Below, in pieces: positions 20,427 through 32,787 of a stretch of DNA of 64,000 nt. The stretch lies in NCBI RefSeq assembly GCF_026262505.1, contig NC_067208.1, forward strand, positions 17,617,962 to 17,681,961, written 5' to 3'. A model generated the notes under the pieces. It did no database searches, was not told where the DNA came from, and saw only the letters and a program-made list of their open reading frames with translations. Within the stretch, counting starts at the first letter, position 1, and every line of letters begins with the position of its first letter. This DNA is from Trichomonas vaginalis G3 (Eukaryota; Parabasalia; Trichomonadida; Trichomonadidae). The translations under genes and the position numbers were made by a program.

Positions 20427-21893
20427 TTATTTGGCGCCTGATTGTTTGCTTATCCTGTCAACAAGAAGAGTAATGATTTTTCCGTAGTTTTCATTTTCGG
20501 TTTGTCTTTCTTTTGCATAATCAAGTGGTGTTTTTCCATCATTGTCTTTATCATTAAGATTGGAACCTTTTGAAACTAAAAATTCAACAACTTCGAAATA
20601 TCCTTTCTTGGCTGCAAAATGAAGTGGAGAATCACCATCATCGTTTTTATCATTTAGATCATATCCTTTTGTAATCAGATATTTAACTACTTCAAGATGA
20701 CCATATGATGATGCAATAATTATTGGAGACCATACACCTTTTAATTTTATATTTGGATCAATACCATCATTACGATCAAAGAGATATTCAATGATTTCAA
20801 GATGACCAAATTGCGATGCAAATTGAATTGGAGAATATCCATTGTTATCTTGTTCATTTGGACTAGCTCCAACTGATACAAGATATTTAACTGTTTCAAG
20901 ATGTCCATTTGCTATTGCATTGTAAACACAATTTGCATTATTTAAATTTTTAGATTCTAAATTACAACCCTTATATTTGAGATATTTAACTACTTCAAGA
21001 TGACCATTTTCTGATGCAACAAGAATAGCATTATTTCCATCTTTTTGATTTTGATAATTCATGTCAATTTTACCAATTTCAATTAAATATCTTACAATTT
21101 CAATCAGTCCATGTCCTGATGCATTAATTAAGCAATTATTTCCATAATTATCAACTGCATTTCTGTCACAACCTCCTTCAATAAGAGATTTTGCTAATTT
21201 AAGATATCCACAAAGACATGCACAATTAAGTACAGTATTTCCGTATTGATTTTCTTTCTTTTCACTTAATCCACATGCACATGAAATTGCCATTTTCAAT
21301 TGATCTCCTTTATCTGAAAGTCCTCGAAGGAAATTGTAAACTGTATTGAAATCAGAATTTAATGGCAATCCAGCACATTGCGCAATTTTATTGATTGATT
21401 GTTGTAGTTTATTATTTTTGCTGTTAAATGTTGCGATTTCATTTTTGAGTTGATTGATTTCATCTTTGTATTTGTTATTTTCGTTTTCAAGACTAATAAT
21501 CTTTGTTTCGAGATCTTGAATTTTGTTTTGTAAATTTGTGACTTCTTGTGAATTTGTATTAAATTCGGTCTTGTATTGATTTAAATAATCAATTAAGTTT
21601 CCGGATGATTTAAGTTTCAAAATACTTTGGTAACTGTTGAGAACGTTAATCACCTCTTCGAACGAATTAACTGAAATGTTACACTTACGAACAAATCCAT
21701 ACATTTTAGATGAATTATATTTCGTTTTACCTTGTGAAAGAAGATCATTGAAGTTATTAGAGGTTAGATTTGTTTTTTCTAAAACTTCTGCAATGTCATT
21801 TTCATCAAGAATATCGTAAATGTTACCTTGTTCGATGTATGATTGTATGTTGTTCGCAATATAATCAAAATTAACAGTAAGACCTTCACTCAT
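20427..21893 (-). CDS. Ankyrin-repeat protein, trichomonad type, copy 1
   Basis: 488 residues from MSEGLTVNFDYI (ATG at 21893, preceded by TTTTCAGTTTTTTC). The N-terminal ~100 residues are the conserved helical domain common to large trichomonad ankyrin families. Residues about 110-165 form a coiled coil (VTNLQNKIQDLETKI...). From about residue 200, eight to nine ankyrin repeats follow (patterns such as GHLEVVKYLITKGYDLN and GDSPLHFAAKKGY), ending in a short helix. These proteins are thought to be cytosolic scaffolds; no partner can be inferred. Its neighbour at 22445-23986 is a tandem paralogue. Confidence 0.85.
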   Translation of the reverse strand: MSEGLTVNFDYIANNIQSYIEQGNIYDILDENDIAEVLEKTNLTSNNFNDLLSQGKTKYNSSKMYGFVRKCNISVNSFEEVINVLNSYQSILKLKSSGNLIDYLNQYKTEFNTNSQEVTNLQNKIQDLETKIISLENENNKYKDEINQLKNEIATFNSKNNKLQQSINKIAQCAGLPLNSDFNTVYNFLRGLSDKGDQLKMAISCACGLSEKKENQYGNTVLNCACLCGYLKLAKSLIEGGCDRNAVDNYGNNCLINASGHGLIEIVRYLIEIGKIDMNYQNQKDGNNAILVASENGHLEVVKYLKYKGCNLESKNLNNANCVYNAIANGHLETVKYLVSVGASPNEQDNNGYSPIQFASQFGHLEIIEYLFDRNDGIDPNIKLKGVWSPIIIASSYGHLEVVKYLITKGYDLNDKNDDGDSPLHFAAKKGYFEVVEFLVSKGSNLNDKDNDGKTPLDYAKERQTENENYGKIITLLVDRISKQSGAK

Positions 21894-22126
21894 CAAGAAA
21901 AAACTGAAAATAAGATTTTTTTATAAAGATTAAATATATTATGTTTATATATCATATATGAATTTTATAATTGATAAATTATTCATAGGAGGAGGTGGTG
22001 GCATTTTCATTAAAAAAAATCACTCACAACAATTTGACAATGAAAATACTATTACATGATTAACCAATCATTTATAACAACATATAGTATGGTCATTTCT
22101 ATTCGTGTTACAAATAAACAGATAAA
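21894..22126. other. Spacer between duplicated blocks
   Basis: AT-rich. On the minus strand, near 21985-22010, it encodes a short MPPPPP stretch; a similar proline-codon stretch lies near 27870-27900. Both may be remnants of the start of another gene. Confidence 0.4.
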
Positions 22127-22278
22127 CAGATATTTAGCTACAAAATATTGTTTCGAGACAAGGAAATAGTTCAGAATACGCGAAACATAAACAACTTGAA
22201 ATCTCAGCTATTCAATCAGATATTTCAAATATTCAGTATTTACTTGAACAATATCAATTATATAACGATTCTTAAGAT
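22127..22278 (+). pseudogene. Decayed fragment of the CFAP100-like gene
   Basis: About 150 bases closely match the DUF4200 part of the gene at 18752: GATATTTAGCTACAAAATAT, ACATAAACAACTTGAAATCTC and TTACTTGAACAATATCAATT correspond in order to 19205-19410, with internal deletions. It ends shortly after the NDF-coding stretch. It is the truncated partner of CFAP100 in a tandem duplication that also produced the second ankyrin gene. Confidence 0.85.
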
Positions 22279-22444
22279 AATTATAGAAAAATAAACTTAT
22301 TTCCTCAATTGCATTATATCATCTTTGCAGCCGACCAAATGAAGAATGATGTTGACAAAATATAGAGGGAAAAAAAATTAATATTTAAAAAGTTGAAATA
22401 TTTAAAATATATAATATATCAAAAGATTATGGTCAATATTAAAA

Positions 22445-23986
22445 TTATTGTGCGCCTGATTGAACAAGAAGATTAATGATCTTCCTGTAGTTTTCATTTT
22501 CGTTTTGCTTTTCCTTTGCATAATCAAGTGGAGTTTTTCCATCTTTGTTTTTATCACTAAGATTGGCACAAATTGAAACTAAATATTCAACAACTTCATA
22601 TTGTCCTTTCGTTGCTGCATAATGAAGTGGAGTATCATAATCACTCGTTTTATCGTTTTTATTACATCCACATTGAATCAGATATTTAACTAATTCTAGA
22701 TGACCATTTGCTGATGCAATTATTATTGGCGACCATCCATAATTTGATTTTGTATCTGGATTAACTCCAATCGAAATAAAATATTCAACTACATCAAGAT
22801 GACCATTTTGTGATGCACAATGAATTGGAGAAATTCCATTATTGTCTTTTTCATTTGGATTGCCACCAACTGAAACAAGATATTTAACTACTTCAAGATG
22901 CCCATTTAATGATGCAAAGTAAATACAATTTGCATTATCTTTTTGTTTAGAGTTTACATCACAACCAATACTTTTCAGATATTTCACCACTTCAAGATGA
23001 CCATATCTTGATGCATAAAGAATTGGAGAAAATCCATTATTATCTTTTTCTTTTGGATTAGCTCCAACTGAAACAAGATATTTAACTACTTCAAGATGTC
23101 CATAATGTGATGCACCATTAATTGCACTAAATCCATCATTTTTGCTTCGCCAATTTTTGTCAAATCCAACTCCGATTAAATATTTTACAATTTCAATCAG
23201 TCCATGTCCTGATGCATTAATTAAGCAATTATTTCCATAATTATCAACTGCATTTCTGTCACAACCTCCTTCAATAAGAGATTTTGCTAATTTAAGATAT
23301 CCACAAAGACATGCACAATTAAGTACAGTATTTCCGTATTGATTTTCTTTCTTTTCACTTAATCCACATGCACATGAAATTGCCATTTTCAATTGATCTC
23401 CTTTTTCTGAAAGTTAGTAAAGGAATTTGTAAACTGTATTGAAATCAGAATTTAAAGGTAATTCAGCATATTGCGCAATTTTATTGATTGATTGTTGTAA
23501 TTGATTGTTTTTGCTGTTAAGTGTTGCGATTTCATTTTTAAGTTGATTGATTTCATCTTTGTATTTGTTATTTTCGTTTTCAAGACTAATAATCTTTGTT
23601 TCGAGATCTTGAATTTTGTTTTGTAAATTTGTGACTTCTTGTGAATTTGTATTAAATTCGGTCTTGTATTGATTTAAATAATCAATTAAGTTTCCGGATG
23701 ATTTAAGTTTCAAAATACTTTGGTAACTGTTGAGAACGTTAATCACCTCTTCGAACGAATTAACTGAAATGTTACACTTACGAACAAATCCATACATTTT
23801 AGATGAATTATATTTCGTTTTACCTTGTGAAAGAAGATCATTGAAGTTATTAGAGGTTAGATTTGTTTTTTCTAAAACTTGGGCGATGTCTTCTTTTTCA
23901 AGAATATCGTAAAAGTTGCCTTGTTCGATGTATGATTGTATGTTGTTCGCAATATAATCAAAATTAACAGTAAGACCTTCACTCAT
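22445..23986 (-). pseudogene. Ankyrin-repeat protein copy 2, one in-frame stop
   Basis: A paralogue of the gene at 20427. The N-terminal domain, coiled coil and first two repeats are almost identical in DNA sequence. After the codons for YKFLY an in-frame TAA (at 23414-23416) replaces the Gly codon of the intact copy; reading then resumes in the same frame (LSEKGDQLKMAISC...) through about nine ankyrin repeats to GAQ at 22445. Start at MSEGLTVNFDYI (23986). Either it is a recently lost gene, or two shorter proteins are made. The later repeats differ strongly from copy 1. Confidence 0.8.
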
Positions 23987-25580
23987 CAAGAAAAAACTGA
24001 AAGGTGATTTTTTTTTCAAATAAGATAAGGATGTCAATTTGGAAGAAAAGTGAGAAAATTCCTAAAATGCTAAAAATGAATTTTCCAAACGTACTTTTTT
24101 ATCTCATTTTTTTGATTTTGAAAAAAATTTGGAGAGAAGAACTCTTCGTTTTTGAATTTTGTCACGATGGTTTTAAAGTATATTAGACATATGTATTGAT
24201 ATTACTATTTTTGTATATTTTGAGAGAAAATCCCTAAAAAGCGAGAAAATCTGAGACGGTTTGAGAAAATATATAAACTATTGAAAAATTGAATTAAACT
24301 TCTAATTTGGAAAAAAGAAATTTGGAAAGAAGAAAATTCAAAAATCGGGATTTAGACTCAGTATCAAATGGAGAACAAAATGTTTCTTCATATGAAGGAA
24401 AAAATTTTCTTGAGAAGAAATAGAGTTTTTAAAATTTTATTGTATGTAATGAAATAAACAAATATTAAAATTATTTTTTGATAACAAGAAAATTCCCAAC
24501 AGAAAATATTTGAGACAAAGAAAAAAGAAAATTGAAAAATATTACTCTCCTTTACATTTCATGAGATTTTCAATTTATTTTCATAAAATTGACAATTTTA
24601 TACGTTTAGATGAAAATAAGTGATTTTGCTTGAAATAAAAATTATTGTTTGTTTACAGTTATCAAATAGATTTTTGCTATTTTGATTAAAATTTGTTAAT
24701 CAAATTAATAATTTTTTTTCTAAATATCTTAAATATCTGGATCACTCACTGATACGATGAATTAAACGATAAAAATAATACAAACTCTAAGCTTTTCCTG
24801 TCTTTCAACCAAAAAATATTATGCAATTTAAATTAAATTGTTTATTCAAAGATAAAACAAAGATAAAGTAATTATAATTATCATATACTTTATGAATAAC
24901 TCTCTAATTGGATAAGATTTTCGTACAAATATTTTTATTAATATCGATAAGAATATGTTTACCTACTATCACCATATGTCGATAAACGAGAGTAGAGTGA
25001 TTTTTATCATCGAAACTTTTTAAAAGCTGTAAGCAGGAAGTAATAATCTTGTTTTTTCTGAGTTAGTTGTAGAACTATTGATGCCCGAGTTATCATTGTG
25101 ATGCAGAAGGATATCAATGTACTGACTGAAGGATATGAAGTGAATTGAATTTTATTGAATTTCAATTTGATCAAAATTTGTTGAAATGATATGAATGTGT
25201 CAACTTCTGTATCATTCTCCTTCACTCCTTCCTTATTCTTTCGAGAACGAAGCTAGCTCAGCTTTCGCTGAGCGAATTGACACTTTTCATGCCCTAAACG
25301 TACATACTCTCAAATTTATCGAAAAAATTAATACCACCTAAACTAGTATATTCTTATTTTAAATATGATATTATCCTTATATTCCACACTAAAATTCATT
25401 TAAATCAACTTTTAAAAAAGTTCGAATCCTGCGCGTCTCACTTTTTAAATTTTCCAAATGGAAAATTATATTCTCCTAAAGTGAAAACAATTTTCCAAAT
25501 TGACTTCCGTAAATAAGATCTAATACATTATGTTTATATATTATATAAATAATTTTTTTGATAATCTGAATTTTTTTTTA
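23987..25580. other. AT-rich region with MITE pieces and a small hairpin
   Basis: No gene supported. It holds a TAAGGATGTCAATTTGG end at 24026, a small GC hairpin GCTCAGC-TTTC-GCTGAGC at 25257-25274, and the diverged MITE copy at 25409-25512. Confidence 0.55.
25409..25512. mobile_element. Diverged MITE copy related to 9518-9633
   Basis: It matches the other copy in opposite orientation: GTTCGAATCCTGCGCGTCTC, then CTTTTTAAATTTTCCAAA, a TTCTCCTAAA block, and ATTTTCCAAATTGACTTCC at the end. One terminus is decayed and no target duplication is visible. Confidence 0.75.
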
Positions 25581-27854
25581 AGGATACCCTTACGTGTCAG
25601 ATTTTTTGCGCATACGAAGAAGTCATGCTAGACATGAGCTATAAACCTGAAATTTTAGCAACATATTTAAAACTTTTTAAACTACAATACACTTTAATAT
25701 TCAAGAACAAAAATATTCTTTTTAGAAATTACATAATTATTTTATGTGAAATCTATATAAAAACATATTTTGCGAGCGTAACTTTTTTCTTTATAAGCAC
25801 CTTATATGACTGATAAACTGTGAAGGCACATAATTGTTAATTCATAGAGTTGATATGTTTCCAAAATTGAGAGGAAATTTGAAAATTGAATACCCTTTCA
25901 ATTCAATTTTCAAAAGATATCAGCTCCTTCAATAATTGAAGGACGATTTTGATCATTTGCTCTTAAAACAAGTATGCCATGGAGAAAAAAGTTACGCTCG
26001 CAAATCTGAAATATAACTATCATATAAAAAATTAAATTTCTAATTTTTTACTCTATAGATATTATTGGCCACTTGTGTAATGCATAAAAGTTTATGTCAT
26101 ATGCATACATTTGGAAGTATGGGAGACGAGGGAAATTACTTCTATGAGGCACTAGGATTTTTAAAAATTTCTCTATCGGACTCACCATTCAATTTCTCGA
26201 AAATTAAAAAAAAATCAATAATAGCTAAAATGTATTATGCATAACAAATTTTAATGTTACACGGTATTTTTTGAACTTCATGACATGAATTTTCTTTATA
26301 TTATTTTTTTTTTGGATTTTCTATGATTTATGCGATAGGCTGGAACAACATTGTAAGTGCAATGATATCATTTATAGAGAAATCTAAAACTTCAGCATTC
26401 AGAACTCGCAACCACAAAAATATTCATTTGCTAAGTAAGTAAAGTTGATTAAGTTCGACACTTAGCTTTTATACGTAAAACCAAGTGTGTATTGTTATTC
26501 TTGTTAAATTATTGAGAAAAAAAATAAATTGTAAGAGAAACGATACTGATTATTGAAATAATATTGAGGGTAGCTGCAGATTTCTTCATTAACATGCCGG
26601 AAATTTGTTAATCTTGGTTTTCTATCATAAAATCTGTCGAAGAATCTAAAAACGGAGATATGAAATAGAGATCATGTAAATCTAGAGTATCCTGTCAGAA
26701 AAATAGACTAAGCATGTAACCCTTTTTGGTCATAAACACTTTTTACCACTTAGTCATACAGATGATCATTAAATTTAAACGAGCACTTTTTGTCAGAATT
26801 TATTCTTTTACAAAGACAGAAGATTTTAGTATTATTTAATATTAGTGCTGTAGCAAAATTCAAAAAACGGTGAAAATTCAGTGAATTTGTGAATTCACAT
26901 TTTTTTTCGACATTTTTCTTGATATATCCATGCACATTAAGAACACAGCTTTGATACGCTTAAAAAAGCATATTTCATATGAAATTGTTAAAGAAATAAA
27001 CAATTTATATAAAAATTGCACTTATGGGCAGTTTAGATATATAATTTATATATAACATATATACAAATCCATAGACAAAGTGCAATAACTACAATGTTGT
27101 AGAAAATTACAGCAGAAATACTGACTTTTTGAAGGATAATAAGAATTCTTCTAAATGTTGTATTTTTATAATTTGATTGATTTTTTTTACTATTTCATTA
27201 ATCTTTTATGAATAATAATTTTTTTAATATATGTGCTATTAAAATTTCAAATTTTGACTAATATATCTAAGTTATCTGAACGAAACATTTAGAAAATATC
27301 ATACTTACATTGAAATAGCAAGTAGAGCATATTAATAGCAAGTTTCTTGGCTTTATATCTATCATCTATTGTTGTTTGATCAAACAAAATTCACTCTATT
27401 ATATGGTGTCAATTAATTAAAACAATTTTTAATAGTTATTTATTTAGTGCGAATAAGTGCAAACTCATAAATGAATAACTTAATAGTAGAAATGAATTAT
27501 CTGATATAAATCTCACATTTTGTCCATCAGAAATACTTTAATTGCATACGCATAACTATTAGTAATACGTCTGGAGTGTCAATTAATAACAATCCCACAA
27601 CAAGTAAAATTCAGATTTTTATTAAACTTATTTTTTCCTAAAAGTTTTCTCAAATTACTATATATACATATGTGGATAAAATAATAGTAATATTGTAAAA
27701 AATTAGATAATTTTTTTTATTTGAGAACCTCTCAAAAGTTCATTCAATTTATCAATTGTTTCAGTTTGATGTATATTCATTTCTGGAGCCTAAAACTTTA
27801 GCAATCATGACAATATCATATTCTCTTTCTAACTACGCAATGTAAGGGTATCCT
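25581..27854. mobile_element. 2.3-kb DNA-transposon-like element with short TIRs, no transposase
   Basis: The ends AGGATACCCTTAC and GTAAGGGTATCCT are perfect inverted repeats, each next to TTAA (left 25579-25582, right 27854-27857), so the target is TA or TTAA. No transposase-like frame lies inside. An inner inverted pair (TTTGCGAGCGTAACTTTTTTC near 25769 and its complement near 25984) sits close to the left end. It is non-autonomous; the family could be Tc1/mariner-like or a TTAA-type family such as piggyBac or Kolobok. Confidence 0.6.
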
Positions 27855-29097
27855 TAATGCAAGAATAATTTTGAGGAGGAGGAGGGGGCGGCATATTCGT
27901 AAAAATAAAGATTGCTCTTACAATATGAATTCGGTAAAATGCTTAATTAATCATTTTTATCCACATATTATAAGCTCAATGACTTGCAGCTGTGTGTATA
28001 ATTTGCAAATTTCAAGAAATGATATTGAATTTCAAAATTGTATAATGTATTTAATGGGATTGTACACTTGATTGCATATTATAATGGAAATAGCGAATTT
28101 TGGAAACAATTACCCTATAATTCCTGGGTTGTCAATTTTTTTGGGGCCTATGGAGAAATTTACTTTATCAATAGCGCACCATAGATTCGAATCCAGAGCC
28201 TATAATTCTAGAAGTAGATGAAGGTACCCTAGAATAACTATGTGGTGTAGTTTTTATTGCTATTTAAGATATCACATAAAATATATTAATCAAATAATAA
28301 AAATTTCAATAAAATTAAATAATTGTTATTTTTATATAGAGTAGATATTATTTCTATATTTAGATCGAAAAAATAAATAATTCTGAAGTACTAGTAATAT
28401 TCATCCATGATGATTTATTTTTCAATATTATACAATAAGAAATATATTGATAAGTTTTTTTTGAAAAATGTTTAAAATTGAGAGATCAAAATTTCGATTT
28501 GTGAAAAGAAATCATAAATCAAATATGTCCTAATTTTTGTTTTTATTAGGGTATACATGTTTTATACTCAAAGTACGGTATGTTGTTGTTTTTTTATTCA
28601 ATAATTAAAAACTTGCATACAGGTCGTAAGGTGTTGGAATATCGTACACAGATGTTACGCACATGTCTAGGGCAACTATTTGTTATGAATGAGTGTATTT
28701 TAAAAGATTTGAAATATCATAAGATTGATCCAAAATGGCATTATAATAAATGTTTTTATCCAATGTTAATTATATTTTAAATAAATTAATGCAAAATTAA
28801 TGACTTTTGAAAATTGAGAGAGAGAACAAAAAATAGAGTTTTTAAGAAACTAAATGTTGAAATAGTTTGGGATATCAATAAAATTAACAGTGAAAAATAT
28901 TAATCAGAATAAATACAAAAATTGGGTATTTTATTGAAAAAATATGTGAAAAAGAGTGAAGATCAACCGAAATTTTATATTAATATAAAGGATATAAAAG
29001 GAATGTGAACGTAAATAAATATAAATTAAAAGATATAATTAAAATTTTTAAATAATTGTATTTGTAAAGTAAACATGTTTTATTTATGGTTATATAC
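27855..29097. other. AT-rich intergenic region
   Basis: No gene supported. Around 28185 a GATTCGAATCC stretch resembles a tRNA T-loop, but no cloverleaf can be drawn around it. A 66-codon frame at 28580-28780 has no recognisable features. Confidence 0.5.
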
Positions 29098-30483
29098 GTG
29101 TTTGTTGTTCACTGAGCAACTTTGATAAGAATCATTTGTGATTCTTGTCAAAGTTGAATCAAAGACAACAATTGATAGACAATTGTTGTCTTTGTGTACA
29201 ACATTCACTTGAATTATAAACAATAACAAGTGTTTGTTGTTCACTGAGCAACTTTGATAAGAATCATTTGTGATTCTTGTCAAAGTTGAATCAAAGACAA
29301 CAATTGATAGACAATTGTTGTCTTTGTGTACAACATTCACTTGAATTATAAACAATAACAAGTGTTTGTTGTTCACTGAGCAACTTTGATAAGAATCATT
29401 TGTGATTCTTGTCAAAGTTGAATCAAAGACAACAATTGATAGACAATTGTTGTCTTTGTGTACAACATTCACTTGAATTATAAACAATAACAAGTGTTTG
29501 TTGTTCACTGAGCAACTTTGATAAGAATCATTTGTGATTCTTGTCAAAGTTGAATCAAAGACAACAATTGATAGACAATTGTTGTCTTTGTGTACAACAT
29601 TCACTTGAATTATAAACAATAACAAGTGTTTGTTGTTCACTGAGCAACTTTGAGAAGAATCATTTGTGATTCTTGTCAAAGTTGAATCAAAGACAACAAT
29701 TGATAGACAATTGTTGTCTTTGTGTACAACATTCACTTGAATTATAAACAATAACAAGTGTTTGTTGTTCACTGAGCAACTTTGAGAAGAATCATTTGTG
29801 ATTCTTGTCAAAGTTGAATCAAAGACAACAATTGATAGACAATTGTTGTCTTTGTGTACAACATTCACTTGAATTATAAACAATAACAAGTGTTTGTTGT
29901 TCACTGAGCAACTTTGAGAAGAATCATTTGTGATTCTTGTCAAAGTTGAATCAAAGACAACAATTGATAGACAATTGTTGTCTTTGTGTACAACATTCAC
30001 TTGAATTATAAACAATAACAAGTGTTTGTTGTTCACTGAGCAACTTTGAGAAGAATCATTTGTGATTCTTGTCAAAGTTGAATCAAAGACAACAATTGAT
30101 AGACAATTGTTGTCTTTGTGTACAACATTCACTTGAATTATAAACAATAACAAGTGTTTGTTGTTCACTGAGCAACTTTGAGAAGAATCATTTGTGATTC
30201 TTGTCAAAGTTGAATCAAAGACAACAATTGATAGACAATTGTTGTCTTTGTGTACAACATTCACTTGAATTATAAACAATAACAAGTGTTTGTTGTTCAC
30301 TGAGCAACTTTGAGAAGAATCATTTGTGATTCTTGTCAAAGTTGAATCAAAGACAACAATTGATAGACAATTGTTGTCTTTGTGTACAACATTCACTTGA
30401 ATTATAAACAATAACAAGTGTTTGTTGTTCACTGAGCAACTTTGAGAAGAATCATTTGTGATTCTTGTCAAAGTTGAATCAAA
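29098..30483. repeat. 132-bp multi-hairpin satellite array, left arm (about 10.5 units)
   Basis: Units of exactly 132 bp repeat with almost no divergence. Each contains inverted repeats: AACTTTGATAAGAATCA / TGATTCTTGTCAAAGTT and CAAAGACAACAATTG / CAATTGTTGTCTTTG, plus CACTTG...CAAGTG. The first four units carry GATAAG and the remaining seven GAGAAG. Because 132 is a multiple of three, the whole array stays open on the minus strand (463 codons); that frame is an artefact of periodicity. Confidence 0.95.
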
Positions 30484-30709
30484 TTTTTATTTATTTCATG
30501 TATTTCTTTTTTAATATCGATATTCCTATTATTATTCTACCGTTTATTAATAAAAATATTTCTTGCAAAACCTTAAAAATAAAATTTTGGATTCTTCCTT
30601 CTCATATACTGTACCCTTAGTTCTTTATTTTTAAAAATCTTATTTGGCGGTTACTCTCAATTTTCTCAATTTTCTGAGCAATGAATTTACTTTTTTATAT
30701 CAAATTTTA

Positions 30710-31483
30710 ATGAATATCAAATCTTATAAACAAGATGTTGAAAATATTGATATTGGTGATTGTGTCTCCAAGATACCATTTCCTGTTGACAAAATAGATG
30801 CATTTGACGAAAATATCCTTGTTTTTACCCGGATTGTTATTTATTACGACTTTAAAATTTTAGCATTAGAATCCGATGATACATATCTATGTTATTTTCA
30901 ATGGCAAAACAAATCAACACATAATAAACAAAAGAAAATAGGTACATTATTGTATTCTTTAATGAATAACGAAATTTCACTAGTAGACTTTATAATGCAA
31001 GATCAACAGTTCTCTCTTAACCGTTACATATGGTGGTGTCTAGACCAAAGCGTTCCAGAATTCTTCAATCAGATACTTTTCATTGTTTTTACGCATTTCG
31101 ATCAAGATTTTATCTTTTATAGCGGTCTTTTTTCAAATATTATTGATAATTATAATGATTACAATTCTAGCAAGAAAAATTTTTTCGTTCAGATAATTTG
31201 CTATTGTATCTTAAATTTCGAATTTTCACAGAACGATCAACAAATAATGTACCACTTTTTATTGGAGGAAGGACTACTTGAATCATTTAATAATAACAGT
31301 CTAAGATTTAAAATTGATTTATTGTTGGCTCTTGAAAAATGCTATTGCATATTCGGAAAGTATGATTTTATGCATGACAAAATTGAATTAATAGATTTAT
31401 CATATGAGAGCCAATTATTCGAAGAAAATTGCCCAAATTTCTTAGAATACTTGATTGAATTAACAGATGAGGATGGTTCATAG
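30710..31483 (+). CDS. Hypothetical helical protein inside the foldback-like structure
   Basis: 257 residues from MNIKSYKQDVENIDIG. A TATCAAATTTT stretch lies just upstream of this ATG; the open frame extends further 5' but has no better start. Aromatic-rich helical stretches (SLNRYIWWCLDQSVPEFFNQILFI..., LRFKIDLLLALEKCYCIF) suggest an armadillo/HEAT-like repeat fold, as in many trichomonad single-family proteins. No catalytic motif. Its codon use and composition resemble host genes. It could be cargo of the surrounding element or a resident gene around which the satellite arms formed. Confidence 0.6.
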   Translation: MNIKSYKQDVENIDIGDCVSKIPFPVDKIDAFDENILVFTRIVIYYDFKILALESDDTYLCYFQWQNKSTHNKQKKIGTLLYSLMNNEISLVDFIMQDQQFSLNRYIWWCLDQSVPEFFNQILFIVFTHFDQDFIFYSGLFSNIIDNYNDYNSSKKNFFVQIICYCILNFEFSQNDQQIMYHFLLEEGLLESFNNNSLRFKIDLLLALEKCYCIFGKYDFMHDKIELIDLSYESQLFEENCPNFLEYLIELTDEDGS

Positions 31484-32787
31484 AAGTTTATATGAGGATT
31501 TACTTTGAATAAATATAATTTTAATGAATTAAAAATTAATTTTATATATTTGGCTATTGTTATTATTTTTAGAGTATATGAGTTGGGGCAAAGTGAAACA
31601 AATTTTTGACATAAAAGAAAGTCTTTGAAGAGAGTTAAAGAGAAATTTTTAAAAGATTAAAAAAATAGCATATATAAAATTTAAGGATTTGATATGGTAA
31701 GGAGATATTATTTGTGACTGTCTCACAGAATGAGACGTTTCTCTACAATCTTCTTATTCCACATTAATTTTCTTCTCAAATCAAGTTTTTATAGTATACT
31801 AATTTTTATTATGAATATACTATAGAGGCATTACATACAAACACACCTATTCATCACAAAAATTCACCTAATCTTCCAATCTGTATGTTTTATCAATTGT
31901 TATCATTTCATATAATAACAATTTATATGTTTGACTAATCTAATTTCATATTTTCCTATTAAATACTAATTTACACAAAAATGGTTTTATCAAATCTTTA
32001 TGAAGTTATTAAATTCCAGATTATATTGCTTACTTTGCAAGCTAACTATAATATAGTGTGATAGCCTTATTGAACTTTGATCAAATACTCCTTCGTCCGT
32101 TAAAAATTAAGATGCGTTTAAAAAATCGGAAAAAAATTCTTTTGTTTTATTTTTAATTTTTCAACCGATAAAACTTTTTAGAAAAACTCCAAATTCCAAG
32201 AAATGCTTAGATTCAATATGAAGAACATATTCATACAGTCATTTCGTTTCAAATTTCAATTTTCAAATCGAACAAAGCTGCAAATTTGAACACTTTACAA
32301 AATTTTGAAACGTCTTTTCCCGAATGAATATTGAGTTTCAAGCCGGACAAGCTATAGCAAAACAGATCCTTATGACCCACTCTATCATTTTGGTTTTTTT
32401 TGCAAAACGTGGGTAAACACCCATCTCATAACACATTTTTTGCAAAATTTGGTAAAATCCGTGTAAATGCTCAGATACATGTGGCCAATAATATTTGAAT
32501 ACTGACAGGTCCGGATATTAGGTTTAAATAGCTGATTTAATTCGAAATATGAAAAAAGATGAAATCTCAATGTAATATAGTAAATTAAGAATCAGTATGA
32601 ATGGTTATATGATTTTGATAAAAGAAAACTGAAGGGAATAGAACAAAATTTGAATCTCAGAATTTAAAAGTAAATAGAGAAGAAAAAGTGGCCTTAGGGG
32701 TTTTATGATAGGTTATTGTCGGGTATTAGAAGTGAACGTGTTGAAAAGAGATATTCAGTTAATATGAGACAAAATTAAAACAAGAAT
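31484..32787. other. AT-rich interior of the foldback-like structure
   Basis: No gene supported. One short open frame at 32385-32570 on the minus strand has no recognisable features. Confidence 0.5.

Noticed and set aside
21985-27900. Shared proline-codon stretches suggesting a common gene start
   Set aside because: The similarity is limited to GGAGGAGG-type repeats and short flanks, so it may be simple sequence.
28180-28205. tRNA gene suggested by GATTCGAATCC
   Set aside because: No matching acceptor, D or anticodon arms could be drawn around it.
28580-28780. 66-codon plus-strand frame
   Set aside because: No family features, no initiator, and surrounded by AT-rich intergenic DNA.
29080-30471. 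463-codon minus-strand open frame with 44-residue repeats
   Set aside because: The frame is open only because the 132-bp satellite unit is a multiple of three and lacks stops in that frame. The mirrored array at 33130-33717 gives the same artefact on the other strand.
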